Below, in pieces: positions 53,101 to 63,704 of a stretch of 64,000 nt of DNA. The position numbers were made by a program, and so were the translations under genes. Origin of the DNA: Lytechinus pictus (Eukaryota; Echinodermata; Echinoidea; Temnopleuroida; Toxopneustidae); the NCBI RefSeq assembly GCF_037042905.1, contig NW_026974140.1, positions 11,109,001 to 11,173,000 on the forward strand, given 5' to 3'. Below the pieces are notes generated by a model. That model did no database searches and had not been told where the DNA came from. It worked only from the letters and a program-made list of their open reading frames with translations. The stretch's first letter is position 1, and every line of letters starts with the position of its first letter.

Positions 53101-56100
53101 CGAAACGTGGTGCTTCTATTAGATGTAAAGGTAAGAAATGGCAACATGTCGTTAATAGATTTAAGATTGTACTCAAGACTAGAGAAGGAAGTAATTTGCT
53201 AACTCATCAAAAAGAATTAATGTAACATAAATTTAATAGAATGGGTCTAGCAGAAGAACTAACATTCACCAATATTTTATGAAAACGATCTTATCGTCAG
53301 GGTGAACTCCTTTAAAAAGAAGTTGGGCTGGTTTAATTTTTTTTAAAGAAATATTTACTTCGACGTCACATTTCTATTCTGTTTAGTTTGAAGGTTCTGA
53401 ATGTCGTCCATTTCAGTTTCAATGAGGGCTCTGCTTCATGTTTTCTTTTGATTTAATATGTAGAAGTTCTGTACAATTCAGCTTATGCTGCGAACAGTCT
53501 TAAAATAAAATACCATTATTGGTATTATCCAGTGACCATCGGAGAAGGTTTTAGGTCGCATGAATAATAAATCTATAACTGATTTTAATAAATCTATAAG
53601 TAATATTAAATAAAAAATAAGTGAATTATTGAACCTGATTGAGGGTCTCTTTCTGGTGGTTACCGATATGTTATTACTGAATTTCAATGGTTAATAATTA
53701 TAGAATGATATCATAATAAACACACACACCGTCCCAAAAACATTCCCAAGAGCTAACACAGCAACAGTTCCTTTAGATAAAGAAAAACTTCAAATACATG
53801 TAAAAACAAATTATACAAATAGATTGTAAATTACTAAATATAAAAGGGTATACCAATTAATCTAATATAAATTTGAAAAGAATTTGCAGTCGATTTTAAA
53901 TACCTTTCAAATGGTACTCCCGCAGCAGGCCAGGGTGTCATTCCATACAAGCTTTTTATTATAACAAATACACATTTTACGTATTCACAAGTTTACTATC
54001 AGCCAATCAAATAATAAATAATAATATAGGATTTATATAGCGAACGTATACACCTTGATAGGTGCTCAATGCGCTCCTATATTACCCCGGCTAAGCTAGT
54101 CTACCGATTCTGGTGCGCACAGCTTTTTGAGGAATTACTTCCTGCCGGTACCCATTTACCTCACCTGGGTCGAGTGCAGCACAGTGTGGATACATTTCTT
54201 GCTGAAGGAAAACACGCCATGGCTAGGATTCGAACTCACGATCCTCTGTTTGAAAGGCGAGAGTCAGAACCACTAGACCACGACGCCTCCATGATTAGAA
54301 TGATTTCAGTAGCTTTTATCTCTTATTATAATAAGTTTTATGAAATGGACCAGTATCGGCTTTGTCAAAACGTGCCTTATTAATTTCTATTTTTTTTTGT
54401 AGTTGACTCTGAATTTCTTCGTTTGGATAAACCCGATTTTGACATGGTTCTACGTCGTAGTTATCAGCAGGAATGGGACAATAGATTCAAAGCATTGAGT
54501 TCACTCTCAACGTTTAGTGAATGGACAGACGATGAATTAATAGCTACCAACGATAGAGCAAAGGTTATTGAATATCAATCGAACGCCGTAAGTTCTCTGT
54601 CTTCTTTGTATCCATTAACAATATTAAAGAGCCAGATGACGGACGGGGCTAAAGTTTTGACCTGTTTGATACAATTTTAAAAAATAGGTTTTGACATGGT
54701 ATTCAGAAAATAATACAATAATTACTATTTCCGTTTCTTTTCTTCCATTTTCTCCTTTTCTTGGTCGGGGGGGGGGTTGCCCTCAAGCCCCCCCCCCCCT
54801 CCATCTGCACTTTAATAATACGAATTTCCCCACCTATTAATTCAGGTCATCGTGAGTGACCTGCAAGAGGCACCTGACGATGTCTACTTCATCATGTCTG
54901 GCGATGTCAAGATCGTCAGGGAGGTGGTCCTCCTACAGAACAAACTACCATTCGGTAGAGTCAAGCTAACTCCACCTCCCCTTGATGCAAACCATGGGGT
55001 GTCACCCGACTTTAAACTCGAGAAATACCAGAAACTGGTTCGCAAGCTTCTGCATATTGCCACCATTGGGAAGGGGGACTTCTTCGGGGTTGGTAAGTGG
55101 ATATTTTATTTGGATAGGGCCTAGATCGCTGTTTTAACCTCTTACAAAATGTTCTTTACGAATTTCGGTGGTATTTTTCTGGCGGTAACTAGAAGACGAT
55201 ATCATTCCAATTTATTGTGGAAACGGTACCACATTCCGATTTGCCGATTTTCTTGTCATTATTCATACTGAAAAAATTCCCATAGTTCCTGTGAAGATGA
55301 CGAGCCGCCCACCACGTGTAAGTAATATTTATCTATTGTTTCATGGCTATACATAGCGAGAGTTCAGGGGTTAGTGCATATGAAATTTAGGAGGGGATTA
55401 AAGGGGGGTATTTAGGTTTTCATGGTTCTCAAATCTACGTATATCGATGGTGGTTAATCTTGAGCTCTCTCATATTAGGTAATATTTTTGTTAATACCTA
55501 GTTTCCACTGTCCCGATTCACGCCACGATTGAAGCGGTGGTCACTCTCCACATGGCCTGCTACGCAACCGCGTCCAGAAAAAGCGTCGAAAAGGGTCCCG
55601 TTTCAGGCACTCAGGCGTCGTCGACGTCTTTGGCAACAAGGGTTGCATTTCAGCACCATTCGCTGGTAAATCGCCGATTAGGGTAGCCTTTTCTCTCTCT
55701 TCACGTCATTTAGGGTTACCAATTTGGTTATGAAGATAACGCCATTTAGGGGTGCAAATTTGGGCAAATTTGAGGAGACCCTGGAGCAGACCTATAAACA
55801 CCATGAAGGGGGTGATTTTAAAGGATAAAGAATAATCCTCGCACACGCTAGCGCGCCAGTCCTAGCTAGTCTCTTACACCTGCCTCTATACTATTACTAG
55901 GCAGCACGCGTTACCTAAACCACATGCCACACGTTGCAAAGGATGCTATGCTATTATGTTCCGGGCCTGTTTGAAGCGACTATGCCTGGCTTGCAAGGAT
56001 GCAAACAAATAAATATGATTAATGTATGTATTTTTTCAACACATTAACAGGTAAGGATTCCATTCTTTAAAGTTTTGATAAGATTAGTAAAACGAATGGT

Positions 56101-59100
56101 TAATGATGCATCAGTCAGTCAATTAGGCAAGCAACATTTTTCACTTACATTCATCAATTTAGGCTAAAAGAAAAAGATGGCTATTCAAAGTGGCTGAGAG
56201 AGGTGTCCTTGAGAGTAATCATGTTGGCCTTACTTTCAATAACTTCAAAAAATTGAATTTATACCTGCTGTATTCATGGGCGGAAATCTCTCCTTGAAGG
56301 TAGGGGGGACCCCGGGGGGGGGGGGACACAATGAGTTTTCCGTTTTTATGTTCTACAGAATTACAAACTCAAACACATACACACATACATACATACATAT
56401 ATATATATATATATGTATACATATTTCGAAGAGGGGAGGTATTCCTAACTAAAGATTAAAGGCCTCAATAAATAATGCGTGCGCGAAGCGCGAGCCCAAA
56501 TATGTTGATATTTCATAAATTGTGACCAGGAAATTGAACATTCTGAACATTTTTTGTGATCATGAACTAGATTCGAACCTACCTATACCATTAATGCGAG
56601 CGCGAAGCGCGAGCTGAAAGTTTTTGATTTTCCAACCTAAAAACTAGAGATTCTTAACAGTTTTATAAAAATCATGAACAGGATAGGAATCTAATAAAAT
56701 AATGCCAGCGCGAAGCGCGAGCTGAAGGTTTTTGATTTTCCAACCTAAAACTGGACATTCTTAGCACTGAATAATGAACGGAATAGGAATCTAAACAATG
56801 AATGTGAGCGCGTAGCGCGAGCTTAAAGTTTTTTATTTTCCAACCTATATAAACTGGACATTCATAGCACCTTAAAGGTCAAGTCCATCCCAGAAAAATG
56901 AAGATTTGAATGAATAGAGAAAAATCAAACTAGCATAACGCTGAAAATTTCATCAAAATCGGATGTAAAATAAGAAAGTTATGACATTTTAAAATTTCAT
57001 TTATTTTTCACAAAACAGTGATATGCACAACTCAGTGACATGCAAATGAGACAGTCGATGATGTCCCTCACTCACTATTTCTTTTGTTTTTATTGTTTGA
57101 ATTATAAAATATTTCATTTTTTACAGATTTGACAATAAGGACCACCTTGACTGAACCATATAGTATTGAAACAAAGCTAATTCTACATATTCATGGAGGA
57201 TTTAATCTTTGTTTTACTTGACAATGAGGAGAAAATAAGAATATTTCATATAATAAAATAAAAAAGAAAAAGTGAGTGGATGACGTCATCGGTCTCCTTA
57301 TTTGCATACTGACCAGGATGTTTAGAATATAACTGTTTTGTGAAATTAAGCGAAACTTTAAAATGTCATAACTTTCTTATTTTACATCCGATTTTGATGA
57401 AATTTTCAGTGTTATGTTTGTTGGATTTTTCTCCTTTTATTCAAATCAACTTTTTTTAGGGGTGGACTTGTCCTTTAAAAGAATATGAACAGGATAGGAA
57501 TCTAATCAATTAATGCGAGCGCGAAGCGCGAGCTGAAAGTTTTTGATTTTCCAACCTATACTAGACATTCTTATTACTTAAAAAAATATGAACAGGATAG
57601 GAATCTAAACAATTAATGCGAGCGCGAAGCAAGAGGTGAAAGTTTTTGATTTTCCAACCTAAATACTAGACATTCTTAGTACTTAAAAAAAAATTATGAA
57701 CAGGATAGGAATCTAAACAATTAATGCGGGTACGAAGCGCGAGCTGAAAGTTTGTATTTTCCAACCTAAAAACTGGACAGTCGTAATACTTTTTCAAATC
57801 ATGAATAGGATAGGAATTTTACTAAACAATAATAGATTCGAGCGCGAAATGTGTGCTGAAGATATGTCATTTCCGGCCTAAAATTGGTATTATTAGTATA
57901 TTTTAAAATCAAGGACAGGGTAGCTATCTAACTAAATTTTAATTAATGTGAGCGCGAAGCGTATCCTGATATTTTTTTTCCGACCCCAAAAGTCATCTTC
58001 TTTTCACCTTATAGCAATGAACAGGATAGTATCTGACTCAACCATATTACTGATGCGAGCGCGAAATGATTTTTTTTTATATTCAGATCTGAAAACTGGA
58101 TCTTTCAAGCACTTTTGAAATAAAGAACAAGCAGTTTATCTATATAAGCAATGCAAGCGCAAAGCGCGAGCTATTTTTTTATTCAGATTTAAACCTACAA
58201 ATTATGAAAGAGATGGATATCTTCCTATAAATGATTTGATTTCATATATTTCGATCTAAAAAGTGAAAAAAAAATCAAGCACGTTTTTTTTTTAAATGAA
58301 GAGATGGCTGTGTATTAATGCAATGCGCGAGCGAATTATATATTTTTATATACTATGACCTGAAAGTTTTCTTTTTTCCAGTTGTTCCCCTCCCCTTCTA
58401 TCACTTAATTTTCATCCTCGTCCTATCTTTCTTCTTATTTTTCTCCTCACCTTTCTATTTCGCGCCGCCAATAGGGGGCAGACCGCCGCTTTGCCCCCTT
58501 GATATACTATGATGACCCCTCCCACGGCAGGAATTTTGTGTAAAAATGGAATATAAAAGTCTCGTTAATAGAGTATTTAAAAAAAAAATTTGGGGGGATT
58601 AAACGTAGTTAAAATTCACTGCGAATGATTAATCATAACTCATGAAAACTATTCATTTTAATGAGTACGCGAACAATGAAGACGGACAGTCAACCTGCCC
58701 GAAACGTCGATGCTCTCTACTGCTTCTGCTTATCATCTCTACTCGCCGACTCAAGCAAGCACCTCCTCATCCATCCTACTACTCAAGCTTTTTCAACTCA
58801 TCAATCTCTTCTGGTTTACAGTCCTTTTCAGGACTACATTCAAGAAAGATTACTCTACTCTCAAATTTCCACTTTCTCGCCTATCCATTTCGTTTTCTTT
58901 TTCTTTTTCTTCTTCTATAATACTCCACATGGTGTACCGTAAACCACATTAGCGATCATTTTTATTAGTTATGAAATTGACAATAGCCATCGATGTCATC
59001 AATGTCATCACTCTTTGGCTGGCATATAGGGCTAGATGCGAGTTCGAGAATAGTCGGGCTGGTATGCCTTTTCTTTTCCTATCCAAGTTCTTAACAAAAA

Positions 59101-59938
59101 ATTTATGTTTATATATATTTCGAAATTCGAAGATATATGTGTATAATTTCGATTTTGAATTATGTATTTTTTCCATAATAAAAAACCTCAAATAGTAGGG
59201 GGACATTTGATATTATGTCCCCCCCCCCTTTCCAAAATGGTAGGGGGGACGCGTCCCCCTTCCCCCCTGGGATTTCCGCTCATGGCTGTATTTAACATCA
59301 GTCATCTGTATGGAATCAAATTAATCGATTTCGATGTTTACGCCACTTAAGGTGGCTTTTCACATGGGTTACGCCATTTAGGGTTACAAATTTAGTTAAT
59401 GTAGTTACGCCATTTAGGGTGCATATTTTGAGGTTGATGGACACGGGTGGTACGTAGAATTCCATGTGTTACGAAAAGGCCAATCGTATCGTTCGTAACG
59501 GATCACACGACAGAGGGAACGAGGAATAATTGCATACAGTTTCCTTCAAAATAATTTATTTATTTAGTGTCCAGTAGACTTTCATAAATGCATTTATGAC
59601 GAACTTCTCTTTCTTTCCCAACCTCCGATTTGACAGGCGAAGATCTACGTAAGACGCATTTGATCTCCCTACACAAGGCCGAAGTCATGCTCGTATCGAG
59701 AGTGGCATTTATGCGTCATGACCGTGGCAAATGCCTCCTTCCGATGAAGCAAGAAGTCGAGGAGCTCTTTCCGACATACGACGAGACCTTCGCCGGCTAC
59801 CTCGTCGACAAGAGATGGCGTGCTTACAAACGAAATCTGGTGAAAGAGGTTGCTAGCAGACGACAGTTTCCACATAAAACCACCATTGAAGATGTTCCTC
59901 TTATTCTTCGGCGGGAAAACTCACTGTCAACGAAATAA
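49966..59938 (+). CDS. CNBD2: CNBD2-like protein with two cyclic-nucleotide-binding domains (7 exons, 503 aa)
   Basis: Seven exons sum to 1,512 bases including the stop, phases agreeing. The N-terminal 71 residues are acidic, then RTPLQRFRAIANTVKHNLKW. The first CNB domain has GRVIVRQGHPGLAFYFILSG and a phosphate-binding cassette FGELALLHGTKRGASI, keeping the Glu and Arg that hold the cyclic phosphate though Pro is replaced by Lys. Next comes LDKPDFDMVLRRSYQQEW, then a second CNB fold (DDVYFIMSGDVKIVRE ... GKGDFFGVGED) lacking the cassette Arg, so probably not ligand-binding. Mammalian CNBD2/CRIS is a testis cAMP-binding protein needed for spermiogenesis and flagellar bending. The junction between exons 3 and 4 is the least certain. 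A GCGAGC-bearing element fills most of the last intron. Confidence 0.78.
50725..51009 (+). CDS. CNBD2: CNBD2-like exon 2 (95 codons)
   Basis: Acceptor attattaatcag, donor gtatga; phase 0. Encodes EVYRTPLQRFRAIANTVKHN and ends KDELQYLFGFVDR, the helical region before the first CNB domain. Confidence 0.85.
51920..52114 (+). CDS. CNBD2: CNBD2-like exon 3 (first CNB domain, 65 codons)
   Basis: Acceptor ctttgtttag; encodes LKCFDRYSTTIRHELAAVIY, then GRVIVRQGHPGLAFYFILSG and VSETDKRTGERLQE. The donor is taken as gtagcg, which keeps phase 0; it is weak. Confidence 0.75.
52115..53045. other. CNBD2-like intron 3
   Basis: AT-rich with G- and C-runs near 52194 and 52709; no repeat family recognised. 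Confidence 0.4.
53046..53130 (+). CDS. CNBD2: CNBD2-like exon 4 (phosphate-binding cassette)
   Basis: Encodes MGETYAGASFGELALLHGTK and RGASIRCK; donor gtaaga after AAAG leaves phase 1, which fits the next exon. The acceptor (cacgagacag) is poor; a better-looking one at 53025 (ggttacag) would need a phase-1 donor upstream that I could not find. Confidence 0.65.
53131..54009. other. CNBD2-like intron 4, first part
   Basis: AT-rich, no exon or clear foldback seen. Confidence 0.4.
54010..54292 (-). mobile_element. tRNA-derived SINE (GAGTGCAGCACAGTGTGG copy), minus orientation
   Basis: On the minus strand the head shows TGGTCTAGTGGTTCTGACTC (A box) and GAGTTCGAATCCTAGCC (box B), then the body GGTACCGGCAGGAAG and a TAATATAGGAGC end with ATAAATCC and an AATAAT tail. 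Same family as 24190-24472. Confidence 0.87.
54403..54587 (+). CDS. CNBD2: CNBD2-like exon 5
   Basis: Acceptor after a long T-run (ttttttttgtag), donor gtaagt. Encodes VDSEFLRLDKPDFDMVLRRS and ends RAKVIEYQSNA. A SINE ends about 110 bases upstream. Confidence 0.87.
54846..55092 (+). CDS. CNBD2: CNBD2-like exon 6 (second CNB fold)
   Basis: Acceptor ttaattcag, donor gtaagt, phase 0 to 1. Begins VIVSDLQEAPDDVYFIMSGD, and ends IATIGKGDFFGV with a split Gly codon. Includes a Pro-rich insert (KLTPPPLDANHG) between beta strands. Confidence 0.87.
55193..55317 (+). other. possible alternative (frame-shifting) exon of the CNBD2-like gene
   Basis: 125 bases with acceptor ggcggtaactag, an open frame of 41 codons (DDIIPIYCGNGTTFRFADFL, then VPVKMTSRPPR) and an excellent donor gtaagt. 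Entry phase fits exon 6; exit phase does not fit exon 7, so inclusion would truncate the second CNB fold. The peptide is not recognised. Confidence 0.3.
55700..55775. repeat. ACGCCATTTAGGGTTAC short tandem repeat, upstream set
   Basis: Two units of about 35 bases (CATTTAGGGTTACCAATTTG, CATTTAGGGGTGCAAATTTG). A set of three similar units is at 59338-59435, on the other side of the inserted element. Confidence 0.6.
56470..58340. repeat. GCGAGCGCGAAGCGCGAGC array 2
   Basis: About twelve units with 97-115-base spacing: cores near 56478, 56593, 56704, 56806, 57514, 57617, 57725, 57838, 57951, 58055, 58152 and 58322. Units contain CTGAAAGTTTTTGATTTTCC, AACCTAAAAACTGGACATTC and ATGAACAGGATAGGAATCTA. 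The core is best conserved and decays toward the right. A MITE (56876-57474) splits it. Confidence 0.92.
56876..57474. mobile_element. 599-bp MITE, TTAAAGGTCAAGTCCATCCC ends
   Basis: Flanked by TTAA (56872-56875, 57475-57478). AGGTCAAGTCC mirrors GGACTTGTCCT. The interior holds AAAATCGGATGTAAAATAAG, AAAGTTATGACATTTTAAA and their inverses, and TGATGACGTCATCGG-like sequence. Uninterrupted sister of 35377-37243. Confidence 0.85.
58670..58870 (+). mobile_element. retroelement-derived relic with a conserved hairpin
   Basis: GAAGACGGACAGTCAACCTG, CCCGAAACGTCG forms a stem (CGGACAG/CTGCCCG) before GAAACGTC, then a pyrimidine-rich tract ending AGTCCTTTTCAGGACTAC (another hairpin). The pattern recurs in retroelement ends of many animals; the class is not assigned here. 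Confidence 0.4.
59637..59938 (+). CDS. CNBD2: CNBD2-like exon 7 (C-terminus and stop)
   Basis: Acceptor tccgatttgacag. Completes FGVG and continues EDLRKTHLISLHKAEVMLVS; ends RRENSLSTK and TAA. The basic helical tail (KRWRAYKRNLVKEVASRRQF) closes the protein. The preceding intron is 4.5 kb, two thirds of it a single inserted element. Confidence 0.87.
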
Positions 59939-60480
59939 TGACTTGCTAGGTCTTATGAATAGAATTGAATTGTATCTAGCGATGTAAACCTTGTTAGGCA
60001 GAAAAAGATACTTCATGGAATGATGCGATCGATTGCAAAGTGTATATCAATTCCTGTTGTCATGGTTATTTACCTTTAAAAAAGAATGTGTCATAAAAAT
60101 CTTGAATTTCCACGATTTAAAAGTCACACAGTCATGACAGTGTGATAAGAAATTTTTGTATATGAAAATAAAAACTCAGGAGGATATAGAAGAGTTGAAT
60201 AATTGGAAGAGGTAAACAGGTGCAATCGGCATAAAACAACTTGATATAGCTGCGTATCATATTCGTATTGCAATATGAAAAAATATCTTTATTCATTTAA
60301 AAAATCATGTATTTGTATTCATCGTTAAAATCAATTTACATACATTATCTGGTCTTACTTTCTTATTCATGCAATTGATACTTATACATTTCTATTTTAA
60401 CATGTTTATAATTCTATTTATTTGAACTTTTTGTTAACATATTGATTGTTGCATGGAAGTCCTTTATGTGAATAAATATT
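59939..60480 (+). other. CNBD2-like 3' UTR with candidate poly(A) signals
   Basis: AT-rich sequence after the stop. AATAAA occurs at 60167-60172 and at 60471-60476 (GTGAATAAATATTT); either could end the transcript. Confidence 0.4.
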
Positions 60481-62659
60481 TTAAAAAACAGAAAGATATA
60501 ATGAAAATGAAAGTAACAAACAGTCAACAGCGTTGTTTGCTCTTTATTTTTTGAAAGGTCTTTTATCAATCCTGCCAATAGAATAACATTTTCATGTATT
60601 TTTCATCGCAATGCTATAGGTCCATATCGTATATTATCATGGATATCATGAATGTTGTATACCCATCAATAATATAGGCATTGGCGTGTTACCATGGTTG
60701 ATTGGGGAAACTGTCGGTGATAGTTGCCGTAAATGATCCTCCATTCACCTTTGTATTTTAACTTAAGTTTTTTTCCGCAGATAATATATAGACATCTCCA
60801 AGAATATAATATTCGAGAATGTATAGAAATTCGATGATCAACTGCACTGCACAATTCTATCAAGACATTAATTGTGAAAGAAAAACTGTCATGACATATT
60901 CTTATGAGTCATCAAAATCACGGTAGAGGAAGGCGGGGCAAGTTGTGACACTTTTTGCATTTTGCCTGCTAGAATCGATATGACTAATAATATTGTAGAA
61001 ATAAATACTTAGCCTTTAGATTTGATTCTTGGGAGATATTTTTCACCTATATATAACTTTCTACCCCGACACTGAAAGTCATTGTGACCTTTGTAAAAAA
61101 ACGAAATGGCTCAACTTGCCCCATCTATGGGGTAAATTGTGCCACCTTCTGGGGTAAGTTGAGCCACAAAAACTATGTACAAAATGTATGCGGGAAGAGC
61201 CATCATGTCAATTTTTTATTTTAAGTCTTTTCACTTGTTAGTTCTCTATAAATACTAACATCCTCTAAAAGTAAAAGAATTTGTCATGTGATATTGCTCC
61301 TTTCTGCCTGCATATCAATGACTTTTCACGTTTTTTTTTTATATTATTATTAAATATTACCATAAGAATTACTATGGCTCAACTTGCCCATGTTGGCTGG
61401 CTCAAATTACCCCAGTCCGAACTTAATGCGATATTTTCACATCCACACGTTTCTTATGCATCCATCATCTAAAAGACTATGACAAGAATGAGAATCCATA
61501 CCTGGACTAACAATATTGTTCTTATTTCTTTATTATATTCAATGATGTGTGCGGGTAAAAAACACTTATCTATTTCACACCCTTTTTTACTTTTTTGGCT
61601 GAAATTTGTATTTTTCCCTCTAAAAAATACTTTTTGCTTCAAAGTTGAAAACAATGTGGTGAGGTTAAGGGTTATGTAATGGGTCATCAATACATTACAC
61701 CACCACAATGTCTGACTCATTCATTAAATAATCATGCATAGGACATTACTCGCTTCTCAGGAGAAGAAAACAATTCTGCATAGCCACGAGGAGACGCCAC
61801 GAAGGGGGGGGGGGTAATTTAGAAGCGACCGCCCTATGTTTTTTTTCTTCAATAATTGAAGAAAAAAAATGGAGAGAAAATATGGAAAGGGAAAGGAAAG
61901 AAAAAGAGCATAAAGAGAGCGTTTTGCATCGTTTATCTCAATAATGCCCCAATTAATTCAATTTAAAAATCAAAATCACTTTAAGGTCATCTTGCCCCCC
62001 CCCCTCCACCCATTGAGATACCCCGTAGAACCCCTGTTACATGCTCTTAAATTTAGTTTTAAAATTTTGACATGCACTCATGCCTACGTCATGTAAGTGT
62101 TAACAATACAATATATTATTACACACAAGACTATACGTTTATGGGCCGCATTTCATAAAAAGTCGCTATGATAACAAGTTTTGCTAGAATGTCAACTCCC
62201 ATGACAACAGTGAGAATGCTGCTTTTAAATTGGTTCTTCCAATGAAAAGTGATATTCCAGCAAGATCTTAGCAACCTTTTTCTTTTGAAATGGAGCCCTG
62301 GAATCTAATTCGTAATCATGATATATACACATGTCTTGTTTTCTCCCCATTATTGTTCCACAATGAATAAGTGTACAAGCATTACGGTTAGACTCGTTTT
62401 CGCAATCTTGAATAGTACTTTTCAGTATATATAATCTCTACAAATTACAGAATGATATTTACATATACCAGATGAACTCCGAAGATACTACATTTTTATT
62501 ACGCTTTTACTAATGACTAATATATTGTAAGAAACTCATTGAAAATGATATAGTGCATGAATTTCTGGTAAACTTTCATGAAGGTAGATGAATTCAGGAT
62601 AGGATTTTTTTCTAAGATATTCATTCAGTTGTGCAGATATAGTAGTCTTTGTAATTGAA
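60481..62659. other. intergenic; GGGGCAAGTTGTGACAC repeat and a foldback
   Basis: 60926-61425 carries repeated GGGGCAAGTTGTGAC / GGCTCAACTTGCCCCATC / GGGGTAAGTTGAGCCAC phrases, a dispersed repeat with partly inverted ends. 62143-62300 is a Harbinger-like foldback (GGGCCGCATTTCATAAAAAG to AAATGGAGCCC). No exon seen. Confidence 0.5.
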
Positions 62660-62986
62660 TTAATAATCAAGGGTGAAAACACACCAGTAGAGTAGATTCA
62701 TGAGAAGAAACCCAAGAGGGAAACCAATTCTAGCCAACTCATCAATTTTACTAACGCTGTTGAACGGTTTCTGATCTTTGCTCCGCCGGAGTCTGCTCTC
62801 CCTGTATTCGGCATTTCCCGTGATGCAGTTGAGTATGTCAGAACATAGGTTGTTCGAGTGATCCGAGAATCGCCGATCTTCGTCCGAAGGTGTCCGAGAT
62901 ACCTTGCCCTGGTACCTCGTAAATCCTCGGATGAGAGAGAAGCGCTTTTTCTTCCTTCTCATCAACGAGGCTTCAACTTTTTCCAC
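62660..62986 (-). CDS. last coding exon of a GABA/glycine-like Cys-loop receptor subunit (partial)
   Basis: The 108-residue frame ends SKIDELARIGFPLGFLLMN and LLYWCVFTLDY then stop. This is the M4 transmembrane helix of anionic Cys-loop receptors: ID, then RI-FP, a hydrophobic run with N, and YW (compare glycine receptor [21 protein letters not shown]). It is preceded by a basic, Ser-rich stretch with RRKKKRFS, the end of the M3-M4 cytoplasmic loop. Such subunits form ligand-gated chloride channels in the plasma membrane. The exon probably begins at 62986 after acceptor caatcaaag with a ttctttttctccccc tract; GTG there is an internal Val, not a start. The rest of the gene lies to the right beyond the window or in unseen exons. 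Ligand specificity cannot be told from M4. Confidence 0.75.
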   Translation of the reverse strand: MEKVEASLMRRKKKRFSLIRGFTRYQGKVSRTPSDEDRRFSDHSNNLCSDILNCITGNAEYRESRLRRSKDQKPFNSVSKIDELARIGFPLGFLLMNLLYWCVFTLDY

Positions 62987-63690
62987 CTTTGATTGGTAGT
63001 TCGGGGGAGAAAAAGAATGAAGGAATTAAAAATAGAGGGGAATTCAGTGAACATGATAAATATCGAGTTATAGTTCTTGCACTATGAATATATAAATATT
63101 TGTTTAAAGAGCCCCTTTAAGTTTGGGAAAGTCGTCCAAAAGCGTCAGTTATACTTTTCGATTCATTACTGCACAATAACGAAAGATCATAAAAATGTTG
63201 CTGCGTGTATCAATATGGATGATACTAACACAAAGCCATGTTCTAGTGGATCTATTTTACGATTTTATAGGAACATAATTATCTTCGGATCGGTTGTTCG
63301 ATCAAAAAAAAATACGCGTACTTTTCTTCTCGAACTTTGTTCGTTATTTAGTTTTTAACGGTGTTCTCATCGAAAAAGAATATATGAGACAAAATTTCAG
63401 GATATGATGTTTGTAAATATAGCGTTCTTATTTCCAGTTACGTAAGACTTGTAAGATATAAGTGCCAAAAAAATTATAATACAAAACCGTACAGAGAGAT
63501 AGTGCCAGATGTATAAAAAGAATAAAAATTCTAATTTTTATGTCAAACTGACAATTTTTGAGGTGCATCAATAACGAATTTGCTCTACCATTTGTCCTAT
63601 ATTTATTAATAAGGAATCCGTGGTTTTCTCGACAAAGGACCCCACCCCTATAATAATGAATAGCATTACAAAACATACCACAGCAAATAT
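62987..63690. other. intron of the receptor gene, no feature recognised
   Basis: AT-rich. No further receptor exon (M1-M3 motifs) was seen between here and the window end. Confidence 0.4.
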
Positions 63691-63704
63691 TAAATAAGAA
63701 AGTA

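Larger units (their letters stand above)
56275..59284. mobile_element. 3.0-kb element with CATGGGCGGAAATC ends and 8-bp duplication, carrying a tandem array
   Basis: The left end CATGGGCGGAAATC mirrors the right end GATTTCCGCTCATG. GCTGTATT flanks it at 56267-56274 and 59285-59292. Next to both ends are G-run/C-run blocks (GTAGGGGGGACC, GGTAGGGGGGACGCGTCCCC). The interior is the GCGAGC array, a nested MITE and a retroelement-like relic. An 8-bp duplication suits hAT or P superfamilies. No transposase seen. Confidence 0.8.

Noticed and set aside
55502-55686. GC-rich open frame (VSTVPIHATIEAVVTLHMAC ...) after a ctag acceptor
   Set aside because: No domain recognised, no donor in frame and no fit to the CNBD2-like protein; may be repeat sequence.
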